DNA of 64,000 nucleotides, from NCBI GenBank assembly GCA_942491735.1, contig CALOCN010000014.1, forward strand, positions 1,426,001 through 1,490,000. The letters run 5' to 3'. The notes below the pieces were generated by a model. It made no database searches. It was not told the DNA's origin and worked only from the letters and a program-made list of their open reading frames with translations. The stretch comes from CALOCN01 sp942491735. Lineage in GTDB: Bacteria; Eisenbacteria; RBG-16-71-46; JABDJR01. Below, in pieces: positions 8,511 through 18,500 of this stretch. How positions within the stretch are numbered: position 1 is the first letter of the stretch; every line of letters begins with the position of its first letter. Made by a program: the position numbers and the translations under genes.

Positions 8511-10019
8511 CTATCCCAGGGGGTAGAGCTCTCCGAACTTGGACCGGATGTAGTTCTTGAACGCCGCGGCACTGAAGGGGCGCCCGGTCACCCGTTCGAT
8601 CAGCTCCAGGGCCGAGTAGGTACGTCCCCAACGGTGGACGTTCTCGACCAGCCAGTCCCGCAGGGGAAGCAGGTCACCCCCGGCGATCCGTTCCTCGAGG
8701 TCCGCGATGTCCCGGGTCGCGGCCTCGTAGAGCTGCGCCGCGTAGAGATTCCCGAGGCTGTAGGTGGGGAAGTAGCCCACCAGCCCCGCCGCCCAGTGGA
8801 TGTCCTGCATGACTCCGACGTCGGGCGACGGTGGGGTGATTCCCAGGTACCGGGAGTACTTGGCGTTCCAGGCCTCGGGGAGATCCACGGCCTGGAGGCG
8901 GTTGGAGAGAAACTCCCGCTCCAGCTCGAAGCGGATCACGATGTGCAGGTTGTAGCTGATCTCGTCCGCCTCGATGCGGATGAGACTCGGCTCCACCCGA
9001 TTCACCGCGCGGTAGAAGGTGTCGGGATCGGTCCCGACGAGCCGCTCGGGAAAAAGCTCCCTGAGCCGGGGGAAGAAGTGTTTCCAGAACGGCCGGCCGC
9101 GTCCCACCATGTTCTCCCACATCCGCGACTGGGACTCGTGCATGCCCAGGGAGGTGGCATGACCCAGCGGATTGCGCCGGTTGGCGGGGGAGAGGTTCTG
9201 TTCGTAGAGACCGTGGCCGGCCTCGTGGATGGTGCCGAAGAGACCCACGCCGAGATCGTCCTTGTAGCGGGTGGTGAGCCGAACATCCCCGGCATGGATC
9301 CCACTGGTAAAGGGATGCTCGGAGAGGTCCAGTCGACCCGCTTCCAGATCGAACCCCATCGCGGCCACCACCTCGCGGCCAAAGGTGTCCTGTCGTTCCA
9401 GGTCGTACGGTCCGGCCAGGAGTCCATTGTCCGGACCGTTGGACTCCGCGATGCTGCGGACCAGGGGGACCAGCTCGTCACGGAGATCTCCGAGGATCCC
9501 GGCCACCGTCGCGGTGGAGGTGCCCGGCTCGTAGTCTTCCAGCAACGCATCGTAGGGCTCGTCCGCGTAGCCCAATGCCTCGGCGTGCTCCCGCTTGAGA
9601 CGGATGATCCCGGTCAGGTGCGGAAGGAACGCATCGAAGTCGTTGGCCTTGCGAGCCTCGGCCCAGGCCGCGGTGGATTTGGCCTGGGCTTCGGCGAGGG
9701 CCCGGACCAGGTCCCGTGGGACCCGGGTTTCCCGGTCGGCAATGCGGCGAAACTCCCGGACCAGGGCCCGCGCCTCTTCCTGGAGCTCCCCGGTGTCGGC
9801 GGCCAGGATAGCCAGGTCCTCGCCGAGAACGGGGTCGGTGATCTTGTCGTGCAGGATTCCGGCCAGGGTGGCCGAGACATGGGAGCGTCCCTCGATCCCC
9901 TTCCTGGGCATCTTGGTCTCCTGATCCCATCCGACCAGCGCGCCCGCGCTGTTGAGGTCCGCCAACTCCTGGCCGCGCTCCAAAACCCGTTCGTAACGAT
10001 GACGCACCGTCGTGCTCAT
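8511..10019 (-). CDS. M32 family metallocarboxypeptidase (carboxypeptidase Taq type)
   Basis: A 502-residue zinc carboxypeptidase that removes C-terminal residues from peptides in the cytoplasm. M32 family signatures are clear: HPF (235-237), DVRLTTR (245-251), the zinc-binding HEAGH (265-269), and HESQSRMWEN (294-303), which supplies the third ligand. Length matches the ~500-residue family norm. ATG 10019 is preferred over an upstream in-frame GTG (10034) because GGGAG lies eight bases before it. It appears to be monocistronic. Confidence 0.95.
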   Translation of the reverse strand: MSTTVRHRYERVLERGQELADLNSAGALVGWDQETKMPRKGIEGRSHVSATLAGILHDKITDPVLGEDLAILAADTGELQEEARALVREFRRIADRETRVPRDLVRALAEAQAKSTAAWAEARKANDFDAFLPHLTGIIRLKREHAEALGYADEPYDALLEDYEPGTSTATVAGILGDLRDELVPLVRSIAESNGPDNGLLAGPYDLERQDTFGREVVAAMGFDLEAGRLDLSEHPFTSGIHAGDVRLTTRYKDDLGVGLFGTIHEAGHGLYEQNLSPANRRNPLGHATSLGMHESQSRMWENMVGRGRPFWKHFFPRLRELFPERLVGTDPDTFYRAVNRVEPSLIRIEADEISYNLHIVIRFELEREFLSNRLQAVDLPEAWNAKYSRYLGITPPSPDVGVMQDIHWAAGLVGYFPTYSLGNLYAAQLYEAATRDIADLEERIAGGDLLPLRDWLVENVHRWGRTYSALELIERVTGRPFSAAAFKNYIRSKFGELYPLG

Positions 10020-10041
10020 GAGCTGGTCTCCCACGGTTGCA

Positions 10042-10047
10042 ATTGTA
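10042..10047 (-). promoter_or_regulatory. Possible -10 box for the M32 carboxypeptidase gene
   Basis: On the minus strand this reads TACAAT, one mismatch from the sigma-70 -10 consensus, in an AT-rich patch just ahead of the ribosome-binding site. No good -35 element is seen at 16-18 bases, so support is weak. Confidence 0.3.
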
Positions 10048-10113
10048 TTGAAGTTTCTGGGAGGGGGATTCTACCCCGGCCGTCCGAGCCGGTCGAGACC
10101 GCCCGCGGAAGGG

Positions 10114-10551
10114 CTACCCGGCCCGCTGCAGCGCGGGGTCCAGGTGGTAGAGCATGAGATAGATGACCACGCCGGTGACCGAGACATACATCCACAGCGG
10201 CCACGTCCAACGGGCAATGCGCTTGTGTCCCTCGAAGTTGGACCGGAGGGCGCGGGCTACCGTCACCAGGACCAGGGGCAGGATGACCACGGCGAGGACG
10301 GTGTGGGTGAGGAGAATGCCGAGGTACAGGGTGCGCCACCCGCCCTCGGTATCGAACCGGTTGGATCCGGCGAAGGCGTGGTAGATGAGGTAGCTGACCA
10401 GGAACAGGGTGGAGGTGACGAGGGCGCCGAGCATGGCCTTGCGGTGGGCGTCCCGATTGCCCTGCCGGATGAACACCAGGCCCAGGATGAGCCAGACCCC
10501 GCTCAGGCCGTTGAGCAACGCGTTGAGGGTGGGGAGGTCGTGGACGTTCAT
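10114..10551 (-). CDS. DUF420 membrane protein (YozB/CtaM-like)
   Basis: A 145-residue protein with four hydrophobic helices (around 8-27, 40-60, 77-100, 117-137). It contains histidines typical of DUF420 proteins: HRKAML, YHAFAG, LTHTVLA and GHKRIARW. DUF420 proteins (YozB and the related CtaM) occur in cytochrome-oxidase assembly loci, and CtaM is needed for aa3 oxidase activity in Staphylococcus. Here it is the last gene of the ctaA-ctaB-ABC-sco run, beginning immediately at the end of sco1, which supports a role in oxidase biogenesis. Confidence 0.85.
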   Translation of the reverse strand: MNVHDLPTLNALLNGLSGVWLILGLVFIRQGNRDAHRKAMLGALVTSTLFLVSYLIYHAFAGSNRFDTEGGWRTLYLGILLTHTVLAVVILPLVLVTVARALRSNFEGHKRIARWTWPLWMYVSVTGVVIYLMLYHLDPALQRAG

Positions 10552-11169
10552 CTAGGCCGGCTCGGCCAGCACCCGCCGCGTGTCCCGCAGGAGGCGTTCC
10601 AGGTCCTGGGCGTCGAGGCCGTCGTAGTAGCCACGGATCGTCCCGCTCCGGTCCACCAGCACCAGCTTCTGGGTGTGGACGATCAGCTCGGTGTCCTCCG
10701 GGCCCCCCTCGGCCACTCCGAGCAGGAAGCCGGTCCCGATCAGGTCCCAGAGCGTCTCCCGCGGACCGGTAAGAAAAGTCCACCGTGACGGATCCGCGCC
10801 GTGCGCTTCCCCGTAGGCGGCGAGGATCCCCGGTTGGTCGTGATCGGGGTCCACGCTGAAGGCGATGAGTCGCCAGGGGTCCCCGGGGTCGAGTTCCTCC
10901 TGGAGCGTGTGGAGCGACACCGCGAGGCGGGGACAGATACCCTGGCACCGGGTGAACAGGAAACCGGCCACCCAGACCGATCCCTCCAGGTCCCCGAGCG
11001 AGAGCGGTTCGTTCCGCTCCGTGGTCAGCGTGAACGGGGGGAGCTGGGCCAACGGCTCCAGGGGCGGAGCGGGCGGATCCAGGAGGGCGATGAGCCCCAT
11101 GATCGTCACCCCCAACAGTCCGGCGATGAGCGTGAACCAGAGAACCCGCTCCCGGGGCGTGTTGGTCAC
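10552..11169 (-). CDS. SCO1/SenC/PrrC family copper chaperone
   Basis: A 205-residue thioredoxin-fold protein anchored by one N-terminal helix (~10-30). The copper-binding CxxxCP motif is C75-Q-G-I-C79-P, and the distal histidine ligand is H165 in VHTQK, followed by the LVDRSG strand typical of Sco proteins. Sco proteins insert copper into the CuA site of cytochrome c oxidase on the periplasmic side. The start GTG 11169 overlaps the ABC permease stop (GTGA), with GGGGA upstream. Its place among haem A genes and a DUF420 gene fits oxidase assembly. Confidence 0.93.
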   Translation of the reverse strand: MTNTPRERVLWFTLIAGLLGVTIMGLIALLDPPAPPLEPLAQLPPFTLTTERNEPLSLGDLEGSVWVAGFLFTRCQGICPRLAVSLHTLQEELDPGDPWRLIAFSVDPDHDQPGILAAYGEAHGADPSRWTFLTGPRETLWDLIGTGFLLGVAEGGPEDTELIVHTQKLVLVDRSGTIRGYYDGLDAQDLERLLRDTRRVLAEPA

Positions 11170-11954
11170 CGGAGGTCCCCGGCGGTGTGTCCGCGGGAGG
11201 CGGCCAGGGCCAGCAGGAAGGTCGCCACGGCGAAGGCGGCGCTGACCAGGAAGGCGACGGGGAGGCTGGGAAGCCCGGCCACCACATCCTCGGGCAGGAG
11301 AAGCCGGCGGGTTCCCGCCACGCCGTAGCTGAGCGGGTTCAGTCGAATCATCCACTGCACCCAGGTCGCCGCCCCCGAAGGGGGGAACAGTGCCCCGGAG
11401 AGCACCCACATGGGAAGCAGGAGCAGGTTCATGATCGCGTGGAACCCCTGGATGGATTGCATGCGCCAGGCCAGGGCGAAGCCGAGTCCGGTGAGGGCAA
11501 ACCCCATGAGACCGAGCAGGGCGACCAGGGCCAGAATGCGCAGGGGATCGAGGGGAATATCGAAGAAGAGAAGCAGGGGCAGGAAGATCAGGGCCTGTCC
11601 CACGGCGAGGGTGGCGCCCCCGGCGATCTTGCCCAGGACGATTCCGCTGCGCGGCACCGGCGCGACCAGCACCGATTGCAGGAACCCCTCGCGACGGTCC
11701 TCGATGATGGAGATGGTGGCGAAGATGGCGGTGAAGAGCACCACGAGGGCCAGCGTGCCGGGGAACACGTAGGTCAGGAACCCGCCCTCGATGCTCGCGC
11801 CGTCGGGCCGGAACGAGGTCCCGACCCCGGATCCGATCAGCAACCAGAAGAGCAGCGGCGAGACCACCGCCCCGATCACCCGGTTGCGTTGGCGCAGGAA
11901 CCGCACCACCTCGCGAAGCCAGAGCGTGGAGGCGGGAAGCAGGATCGTGGTCAT
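11166..11954 (-). CDS. ABC-2 type transporter permease
   Basis: A 262-residue integral membrane protein with six hydrophobic segments. The characteristic ABC-2 stretch is present: IIEDRREGFLQSVLVAPV between helices 2 and 3, then helices, then ALFPPSG. It overlaps the ATPase gene by four bases (ATGA) and sco1 by four bases (GTGA). Together with the ATPase it forms an exporter. In a cytochrome-oxidase assembly locus the substrate could be copper- or haem-related, but that is inference from context only. Confidence 0.88.
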   Translation of the reverse strand: MTTILLPASTLWLREVVRFLRQRNRVIGAVVSPLLFWLLIGSGVGTSFRPDGASIEGGFLTYVFPGTLALVVLFTAIFATISIIEDRREGFLQSVLVAPVPRSGIVLGKIAGGATLAVGQALIFLPLLLFFDIPLDPLRILALVALLGLMGFALTGLGFALAWRMQSIQGFHAIMNLLLLPMWVLSGALFPPSGAATWVQWMIRLNPLSYGVAGTRRLLLPEDVVAGLPSLPVAFLVSAAFAVATFLLALAASRGHTAGDLR

Positions 11955-12934
11955 GCGTCACCTTCGCCCGGGTCGTCGAAGTGGCGACCGGTGAGATGGA
12001 AGAAGGCACTTTCCAGATCGGGCTTGCGCACCGAGACCTCGGTGATGCGGCCGGGAAAGGTCTCGACCAGGCGCGCCACATGCTGGTGTGCGTGTTCCAG
12101 CTCCAGGCGCACCAGGCTGGACTCGACCGCCACCTGGTAGTCGAACTGTTCGCGCAGGTCGCGCGCCAACCCTTCGGCGTCCGGGGTGCTGAGGGTGAGC
12201 ATGTCTCCACCCACCCGCTGCGAGAGCCGCTCCGGAGTGTCGTGGGCCACGCGAACCCCGCGGTCCAGGACCAGGACCCGGTCGGCCGCGGCCGCTTCGT
12301 CCATGAGATGCGTGGTGAAGACCACGGTCATGCCGTTCTCCCGGCGCAGGGTATGGAGGTAGTCCCACACTTCGCGGCGGGCTCCCGGGTCCAGGCCGGT
12401 GGAGGGCTCATCCAGGACCACGAGACGGGGATCGTGAAGAAGCGCCTTGGCGATCTCCAGCCGACGGCGCATGCCGCCGGAAAACTCGGCCGTCCGGTCG
12501 TGGGCGCGATCCAGGAGCCCCACGACTTCCAGAAGGCGATTTGCGCGTTGGGTGAGGTCGCGCCCCCTAAGTCCATACAAATGGCCCTGATGGGTCAGAT
12601 TCTCGCGTGCGGTCAGGATGGGGTCGAGGCTGGGGGACTGGAAGACCACACCCAGCTGGGCGCGAATCGCCATGGCCTCGGATGCGGGGTTCTTACCCAG
12701 GATGGTCGCTTCCCCGAAGGTTGGGGGGACCAGGGTGGCGAGAATGCGAAAGAGCGTGCTCTTGCCGCTTCCGTTGGGACCGAGCACGGCGACGACGGCG
12801 CCCTCGGTGACGTCCAGATCGAGGTCCCGCAGGGCCACGCGGTCGCCATAGCGAAAACCCAATCCCCGGGTGCTGATGGCCGAACCGGCCTGGCCGGGGT
12901 CGGCGGTGGGGGGGCTCGTGACGGTGGCGCTCAT
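11951..12934 (-). CDS. ABC transporter ATP-binding protein
   Basis: A 327-residue ABC ATPase: Walker A GPNGSGKST (52-60), Q-loop region VFQSPSLDP, signature FSGGMRRRLEIAKAL, Walker B LVVLDEPSTGLD and H-loop TTHLMDEA. A C-terminal extension of ~90 residues (DTPERL onward) resembles DrrA/NatA-type ATPases that partner ABC-2 permeases. It lies four bases downstream of ctaB and overlaps the permease gene, so the six-gene operon is tightly coupled. Confidence 0.92.
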   Translation of the reverse strand: MSATVTSPPTADPGQAGSAISTRGLGFRYGDRVALRDLDLDVTEGAVVAVLGPNGSGKSTLFRILATLVPPTFGEATILGKNPASEAMAIRAQLGVVFQSPSLDPILTARENLTHQGHLYGLRGRDLTQRANRLLEVVGLLDRAHDRTAEFSGGMRRRLEIAKALLHDPRLVVLDEPSTGLDPGARREVWDYLHTLRRENGMTVVFTTHLMDEAAAADRVLVLDRGVRVAHDTPERLSQRVGGDMLTLSTPDAEGLARDLREQFDYQVAVESSLVRLELEHAHQHVARLVETFPGRITEVSVRKPDLESAFFHLTGRHFDDPGEGDA

Positions 12935-12938
12935 GAGG

Positions 12939-13856
12939 TCAAGCCGGGAGCTTGTCGAAGAGCAGAAACCCCATGAGGAGGGGCAAGTAGATCACGGAGG
13001 ACAGGAAGACCCATCGCGCCAGGGTGGTTCCCGGCCGGAGCGCCATGCCGAAGCTGAGTCCGGCGTAGACGAGGGTCAGGGCGAGGGCGCCGAAGAAGTA
13101 GACCGTTCCCGTCATGCCGAGCAGGGTGGGGAGCAGGGCCACGGGAATCAACGCGGCGGCGGTGATGGCGATGTGGACTCCGGTGCTGCGTCCGGAGGGG
13201 TCCACCACCGGGAGCATGCGAAACCCGCCCTGGGCGTAGTCCTTGCGCAGGAGCCAGGCCAGGGCGAGGAAGTGGGGGATCTGCCAGAGGAACAGGATGA
13301 GGAACAGCGCCCACGGTTCCCAGCCCAGGCTTCCCCCCGTCGCCGCGGCCCACCCGCCGACCGGCGGCAGCGCCCCGGGAATGGCGCCGACCAGCGTGTT
13401 GTAGGAGGTCACCCGCTTGAGCGGCGTGTAGAGAAACACGTAGCTGGCCAGGGTGGCGCTGGCCAGGAGTCCGGTGACCGGGTTGAGGGTGGCGGTGATG
13501 TACACCGCGCCGGCAAGCCCCAGCACCACCCCGAACAGGAGTCCCGCCTGGGGACTGACCCGCCCCGCGGGAATGGCCCGGTTTGCCGTGCGCGTCATGC
13601 GTGCGTCGGCATCCCGCTCGCGCACCTGGTTCAGCACGCTGGCCCCGGCCGCGATCAGCGCGGTGCCCAGCATGACGTGGAAGAGGCCGCTCAGCGACAG
13701 GCCGGCGCTGCTCGCCATGTAGTAGCCGGCCGCCGCGGTGAGGACGACCATGAGGGTGATGCGCGGCTTGGTGAGTTCAATGTAGTCCGCAAGCCGGGAG
13801 GGGGTGCGCACCTTGGCCTCGTTCGCGCCCTTGCCGATGGCAATGCTCTGTTTCAC
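12939..13856 (-). CDS. ctaB: Protoheme IX farnesyltransferase (haem O synthase)
   Basis: A 305-residue UbiA-family prenyltransferase that attaches a farnesyl group to haem B to make haem O. The first polyprenyl-diphosphate site is seen as NQVRERDADARM (76-87) followed by RTANR, and the second as KDYAQGGFRM. Eight to nine hydrophobic helices are present and the length is normal. The GTG start overlaps the ctaA stop (GTGA), with a GGAAAGG ribosome-binding site. It acts with CtaA in the cytoplasmic membrane to supply haem A/O for the terminal oxidase. Confidence 0.95.
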   Translation of the reverse strand: MKQSIAIGKGANEAKVRTPSRLADYIELTKPRITLMVVLTAAAGYYMASSAGLSLSGLFHVMLGTALIAAGASVLNQVRERDADARMTRTANRAIPAGRVSPQAGLLFGVVLGLAGAVYITATLNPVTGLLASATLASYVFLYTPLKRVTSYNTLVGAIPGALPPVGGWAAATGGSLGWEPWALFLILFLWQIPHFLALAWLLRKDYAQGGFRMLPVVDPSGRSTGVHIAITAAALIPVALLPTLLGMTGTVYFFGALALTLVYAGLSFGMALRPGTTLARWVFLSSVIYLPLLMGFLLFDKLPA

Positions 13857-14812
13857 GCCGTGACCTTTCCAGGGTGGACACTTGTGTTCGAAGGCAGGGT
13901 CCGCGGTTGCGCGGGGCGCAGTCGCCAGCTCCAGACCGTGAGCACGAAGCTTGCCGCGAGCAGGAGCGCGCCCACCACCACGTGGGTGCTGGTGACGTGC
14001 ACCTGGCGCCCGGTCAGGATCACCGAGGCCCCCAGGGTAATCTGGATCGCGGTAAGGGCCAACTGGAGAATCCCCAGGCCGCGGGCCGGGCTGCCGCTGC
14101 GGTCCCGCAGCGCGAGGGTGGTGCTGATCACCACCAGGAGGGCTACCCCGTAGGCCCAGGTGCGGTGGGCAAAGTGGACCGCGACCTCGGCGGTGAAGGT
14201 GGGCGGAACCAGACCACCAAAGGAGGTGGGCCAGTCCGGGATGACCAGGCCCGCGTTCATGTGGCGCATGACCGCCCCCAGGATGAGCTGGAGAAAGATG
14301 GCGGCGGTGGTCGCGGTGGACCACGGAGCCAGCGTGGCCGGAGTGTCCCCCGGGCCGACCTCCCGGTTCCAGGCGCGGGAGAGCGCGAGCGTGATGAGCA
14401 CCACGAGGAGGAAGATGGCCTGGGCCAGGGTGGCGTGGGCAGCCGACGTCGCCACCGGAAGCTTGAGCAGGACGGTCGCGCCGCCCAGGAGCCCCTGCAG
14501 GATCACCAGACCCAGGGTGATCCATCCCATGCGCCGCAGCCAGGGCCGGGTCTCCGCGCGCCACAGCCACACCGCCAGGATGATGCTCAGGAACCCCACC
14601 GCGGTGGCCACCATGCGATGACCGTGTTCATAGAACACGCCCCCTTCCATGGGAGGCATGACCTGGCCAAAGGAAAGCGGCCAATCGGGTACGGCAAGGC
14701 CGGAGCCGGTGCTGGTCACCATGGCGCCGGCGAGAAGGAGAAACATGACCGATGCAGCGACAACCCCGCTGAAAATGAACAGGGAGCGGTTCGCCCGGGG
14801 CTTGGATGACAT
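13853..14812 (-). CDS. ctaA: Haem A synthase (COX15/CtaA)
   Basis: A 319-residue membrane protein with eight hydrophobic helices arranged as two similar four-helix halves. Conserved haem-ligand histidines lie in EHGHRMVA (H63/H65), HATLAQ, HFAHRTWA and HVTSTHVV, and the repeated VPDWPLSFG / IPDWPTSFG motifs are diagnostic. It oxidises haem O to haem A for aa3-type cytochrome c oxidase. ATG 14812 is chosen because TGAGGAA lies upstream; the frame extends 24 codons further without a better site. First gene of the oxidase-assembly operon. Confidence 0.95.
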   Translation of the reverse strand: MSSKPRANRSLFIFSGVVAASVMFLLLAGAMVTSTGSGLAVPDWPLSFGQVMPPMEGGVFYEHGHRMVATAVGFLSIILAVWLWRAETRPWLRRMGWITLGLVILQGLLGGATVLLKLPVATSAAHATLAQAIFLLVVLITLALSRAWNREVGPGDTPATLAPWSTATTAAIFLQLILGAVMRHMNAGLVIPDWPTSFGGLVPPTFTAEVAVHFAHRTWAYGVALLVVISTTLALRDRSGSPARGLGILQLALTAIQITLGASVILTGRQVHVTSTHVVVGALLLAASFVLTVWSWRLRPAQPRTLPSNTSVHPGKVTA

Positions 14813-14856
14813 GACGATGCGATTCCTCAGGGTTCGACGGAATACTCTAATCGAGT

Positions 14857-14869
14857 CCCCACCGTGGGG
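14857..14869. promoter_or_regulatory. Odd palindrome upstream of ctaA
   Basis: CCCCAC-C-GTGGGG, a perfect 6+1+6 palindrome, lies 45-57 bases upstream of the ctaA start. A related palindrome sharing CCCACCGTGG lies at 25087-25100 in another divergent intergenic region, so both could be operators of one repressor. This is inference. Confidence 0.25.
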
Positions 14870-15326
14870 GGGCGAACTCCGCATTCAAAGTGACAATATC
14901 GCTTATCCCAACCCGTTGCGGCGCTGTGGCCAGGCGCCCCGGGTGGTGGGTGTGTGCCCGCGGTTACCAGAGATTTGTTTAGCGGCCCCCCGGCTGTGCT
15001 ACATTTGACGTTCGGACCCGGCGCACGCGGCGTCGGGGGTCGGGAGTCGAGACCCCTGAAGTCTCCTCCCGCACCCAGTGGGCCAGGCTCGCTTGCGAGC
15101 CGTTCCGAACGTCTCGTCACGGACGGTAGGACGCGCGCCACTCCGGTCTCGACCGGGTGAGCAGACGCGTCGATCTGACGGGGCGCCGCCGATGGAGGCG
15201 GGGGAGGTTGATTGCCTATGAGTAGCAGTCAAATGCGTCGGACAGGGAGGTCGCGCGGCTAGCGCCGTTTTAACACCCTGTCCTTGCGTCTGTGGGACTG
15301 GAGGGCGATCTTTCGGTCCCACGGGG

Positions 15327-15354
15327 AATGCGCCGGGTTCACGCCCGGCGCATT
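15327..15354 (+). terminator. Strong hairpin, possible terminator
   Basis: A perfect 11-base stem (AATGCGCCGGG / CCCGGCGCATT) with a six-base loop, followed by a moderately T-rich TGCATTTCC. It could end an upstream non-coding transcript or be a leader structure of the protease mRNA, whose start codon lies 200 bases further on. Confidence 0.45.
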
Positions 15355-15553
15355 TGCATTTCCCCCCGGAACCCTCGGTACGGCCCTCCCCGGTACTTCA
15401 TCCAAGTGCAAGCACCGTCCGTCATTAGGCGGGGGGACCCGGTGCCGGGTCAAGGCTTGGTCAACCCCGCGGCGGCAGTGTCCTGCTCGGTATCCAGGGC
15501 GAACGATCTCCTCGTGGGGAGGAGAGCGGGGCCCCGGGAAGGAGTACCGAGTC

Positions 15554-18500
15554 ATGAACCTCCCAAGGACCCGCTGGACCCCGGGGGCGTACGCGCTCGT
15601 CACGACCCTGTTTGCTTTTTCTCTTTCCGCCCTCCTCGCCGCCACCTCGGCAGCGATGCCGCCTCCCGCTCCGGGCAACACCGAGGGCCTTCCCGCCTCG
15701 GTGCGGCAGCTCATCGCCGAGGACCCCACTCTTTTTCTGCCCCGAACCGGATTCCGTCCGGTGATCGAGCGTCAGAAGGCCGAGCGCGCCCGGCTGGTGC
15801 AACAGATGCTGAGAACCGGATACACGCTCAAGGGTGCACAGACCGCGTCCCTGGCCCGGGTCACCACGACCCGCTACGCTCCGGTCCTTTGCGGTCTTTA
15901 CGCGGACAAGGGGTCCCCGGACTGGCCCACCGCCGATCTGATCGACCAGCTGTTCAGCCTCGACTACGGCGCTACCAATACCCAGGGACACCCCGGTTCC
16001 ATGCGGGAGCACTACCTGGACATGTCCTATGGGACGTTCGACCTCCAGGGGGGCGTCTTTGGCTGGTACACGTTGCCGCAGCCGGGCAGCTTCTACTACA
16101 GCGACGACAACGGTCTCGGGGTGGACCGGGCCGACGGTGAGACCGGGGCCTACCTGCATCACACCCTCGTTGCCGCAGACCCCGGAACCGACTTCTCCCT
16201 CTACGACAACGACGGACCGGACAACATCCCGAACTCGGGCGATGACGATGGCGTGGTGGACCTGGTCATGCTCGTGCATCCCAATGAAGGCGGGGAGTGC
16301 GGCGGTGACGACATCTGGTCCCATTCGTTCGTGTACTCCGGCTGGGCGCAGCACAGTGGACCGTTCGTGACCAACGACATCGGCTTCAATGGTCAGCCTC
16401 TGGTCATCGACGACTATGTGATCATGCCGGCCGTTTCCTGCTTTGGAGGCCGGATCGAGATCGGTGTGTTCAGCCACGAGTTCGGCCACGCACTGGGGCT
16501 TCCGGATCTCTACGACCGCACCGCCTACGACCCGGCCGGAGCGGTGAGTACGGGGGGGATCGGTCTGTTCGGACTCATGGCCGCGGGCTCCTACGGAGGC
16601 GACTACTCCCACCCGGCCACCCCGACCCAGATGTGCGCCTGGAGCAAGGAACAGTTGGGCTGGCTCGCCCCGCGCGAAGTGGTTTGCGACGCGAGCGAGA
16701 CCCTGTACTACCTGGGTGACAGCGCGGACGCGCTCAAGATGTGGACCGGCGGCGACTACTCCACCGGGGAGTACTTCCTCGTCGAGAACCGCCAGCGCAA
16801 AAAGTGGGACAAGTTCCTGCTTGGCGAGGGCCTTCTCATCACCCACATCGACAACAACGTACTCACCCAGAACGACGAGGCTTGCCCGGGTGGGAATCCA
16901 TGCCTTGCGTCCCACTACCAGGTCATGGTCATCGAGGCCGACAACCAGTGGGAGATGCAGACCGCGGCTGCCCCGCTCGCCGGGCCCTGGTTCGGTGAAC
17001 CGGAGGATTTCTTCAGCGCGTCCAACAACGACACCTGGAACGACCTGACCCTGCCTTCGGCCCGGGACCACGCCGGGGTCCCGACCGGGCTCAGCATTTC
17101 CAACATCAGCACGGCCGATCTCAAGATGACCCTGGATGTCGGGGCGAGCCTGGTCTGTGAGGGGGTCCCGAGTCTCTCCGCCACCGATGCCGAGGTGGGC
17201 GGCGGTTGCGATCTGGATCGGTTCCTGGACCCGGGGGAGACGGTGAGCCTCGCCGTCACCGTGCGCAACTTCCCCACCGCCCTGCCGGCCACCGGCATCT
17301 CCGCGACCCTGACCAGCCTGACTCCGTCGGTGACCGTGGTCGACGGCACGGCGGAGTTTCCCGATCTGGACCGGGGAAAGTTCGGCAAGAGCATCATTCC
17401 GTTCCGGATCAGCGCGGACGGTACCGTCGCCTGTTCGACTTTCGCCTCGCTACGGCTCGATCTGGTCGCCGACGGAGGCTACGCCACCGCGGAGACCCTG
17501 ATCGTGCCGCTGGGGCTCGACTCCCTGTTCGTGCCGTTCCCGCTGTTCGAGGACGACATGGAGTCCGGGGAGGAGAACGGGTGGCGTCACTACGCCTACA
17601 TCAATGAGGACGACTGGTCCCACAACACCAACGGGAACCACACCGTGGGAGCGGTCCCGGGGAACTCCTGGTTCGCCGGGGCTCCGGCCACCGGCAAGGA
17701 TGTCTCCCTGGAACCCCCGGCCTTCATCCCCGGGGCGACCAGCGTCGTCACATTCTGGCACAAGTACGACTTCGAGGATGATTGGGACGGTGGAGTGCTC
17801 GAGCTCTCGACCGACAACGGGGCGACCTGGGTCGATGTGGGGGCTCTGACCAGCACCGGCTACGACGACACCCTGACCGTGAATCCACAGTCCTCCCTCT
17901 CCGGCCGGCCGGCCTGGAACGGGCTCAACCCCGCATATCCACTGTTCGACCAGGTCACCCTGGACATGTCCGGATGGTCCGGTCTCCAGTGCCGGCTGCG
18001 TTTCCGTCTCGGCACCGACCTGGCCTCGAGCGGGGTCGCGGTCCCGGGCTGGAACATCGACGACTATTCGATCAACGACGCCGCCATCCTGCGCGAGCAG
18101 TGCGAGGAGACCGCGCTCTGCCCGGGGGCCGAGATCGACCCCCCGGTGTTCGCCGGGCTCGAGTCGGCGGTCAATCCGCAGACCCTCGACTGCAATGCCG
18201 CCGATCTCAAGTGGTCCAAGGCGACCGACGTGAGCGGACCGGTGACCTACCTCATCTACGCGTCCACCACCACACCGGTTCCGACCACGAGCCCGCTCGC
18301 CTCGACCCCGCTCCTCAAGTACCGGGTCGAGGGATTGACCCCGAACCAGACGTACCACTTCCTGGTCCGGGCCCGGGACAGCCAGGGGAACGTGGACGGG
18401 AACATGGTGGAACAGACGGTCGCCCTGACCTGCGACCCGCCGGTGCTGGCACTGGAGTCCTTTGCCCTGACCGAGACCGAGAGCTGTGACGGTGACGGGC

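Larger units (their letters stand above)
14813..15553. other. 741-base non-coding region with hairpins
   Basis: No credible protein gene fills this stretch on either strand. It holds the upstream region of ctaA (minus strand), a CCCCAC-C-GTGGGG palindrome (14857-14869), several inverted repeats (for example GGCTCG-CTTG-CGAGCC near 15085-15100), a strong terminator-like hairpin at 15327-15354, and the leader of the M6 protease gene. Hallmarks of RNase P RNA, tmRNA and SRP RNA were searched for by eye and not seen. An unidentified small RNA ending at the hairpin remains possible. Confidence 0.6.

Noticed and set aside
14813..15553. RNase P RNA, tmRNA, SRP RNA or c-di-GMP riboswitch in the large gap
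   Set aside because: The conserved core sequences of these RNAs were looked for by eye and none was found.
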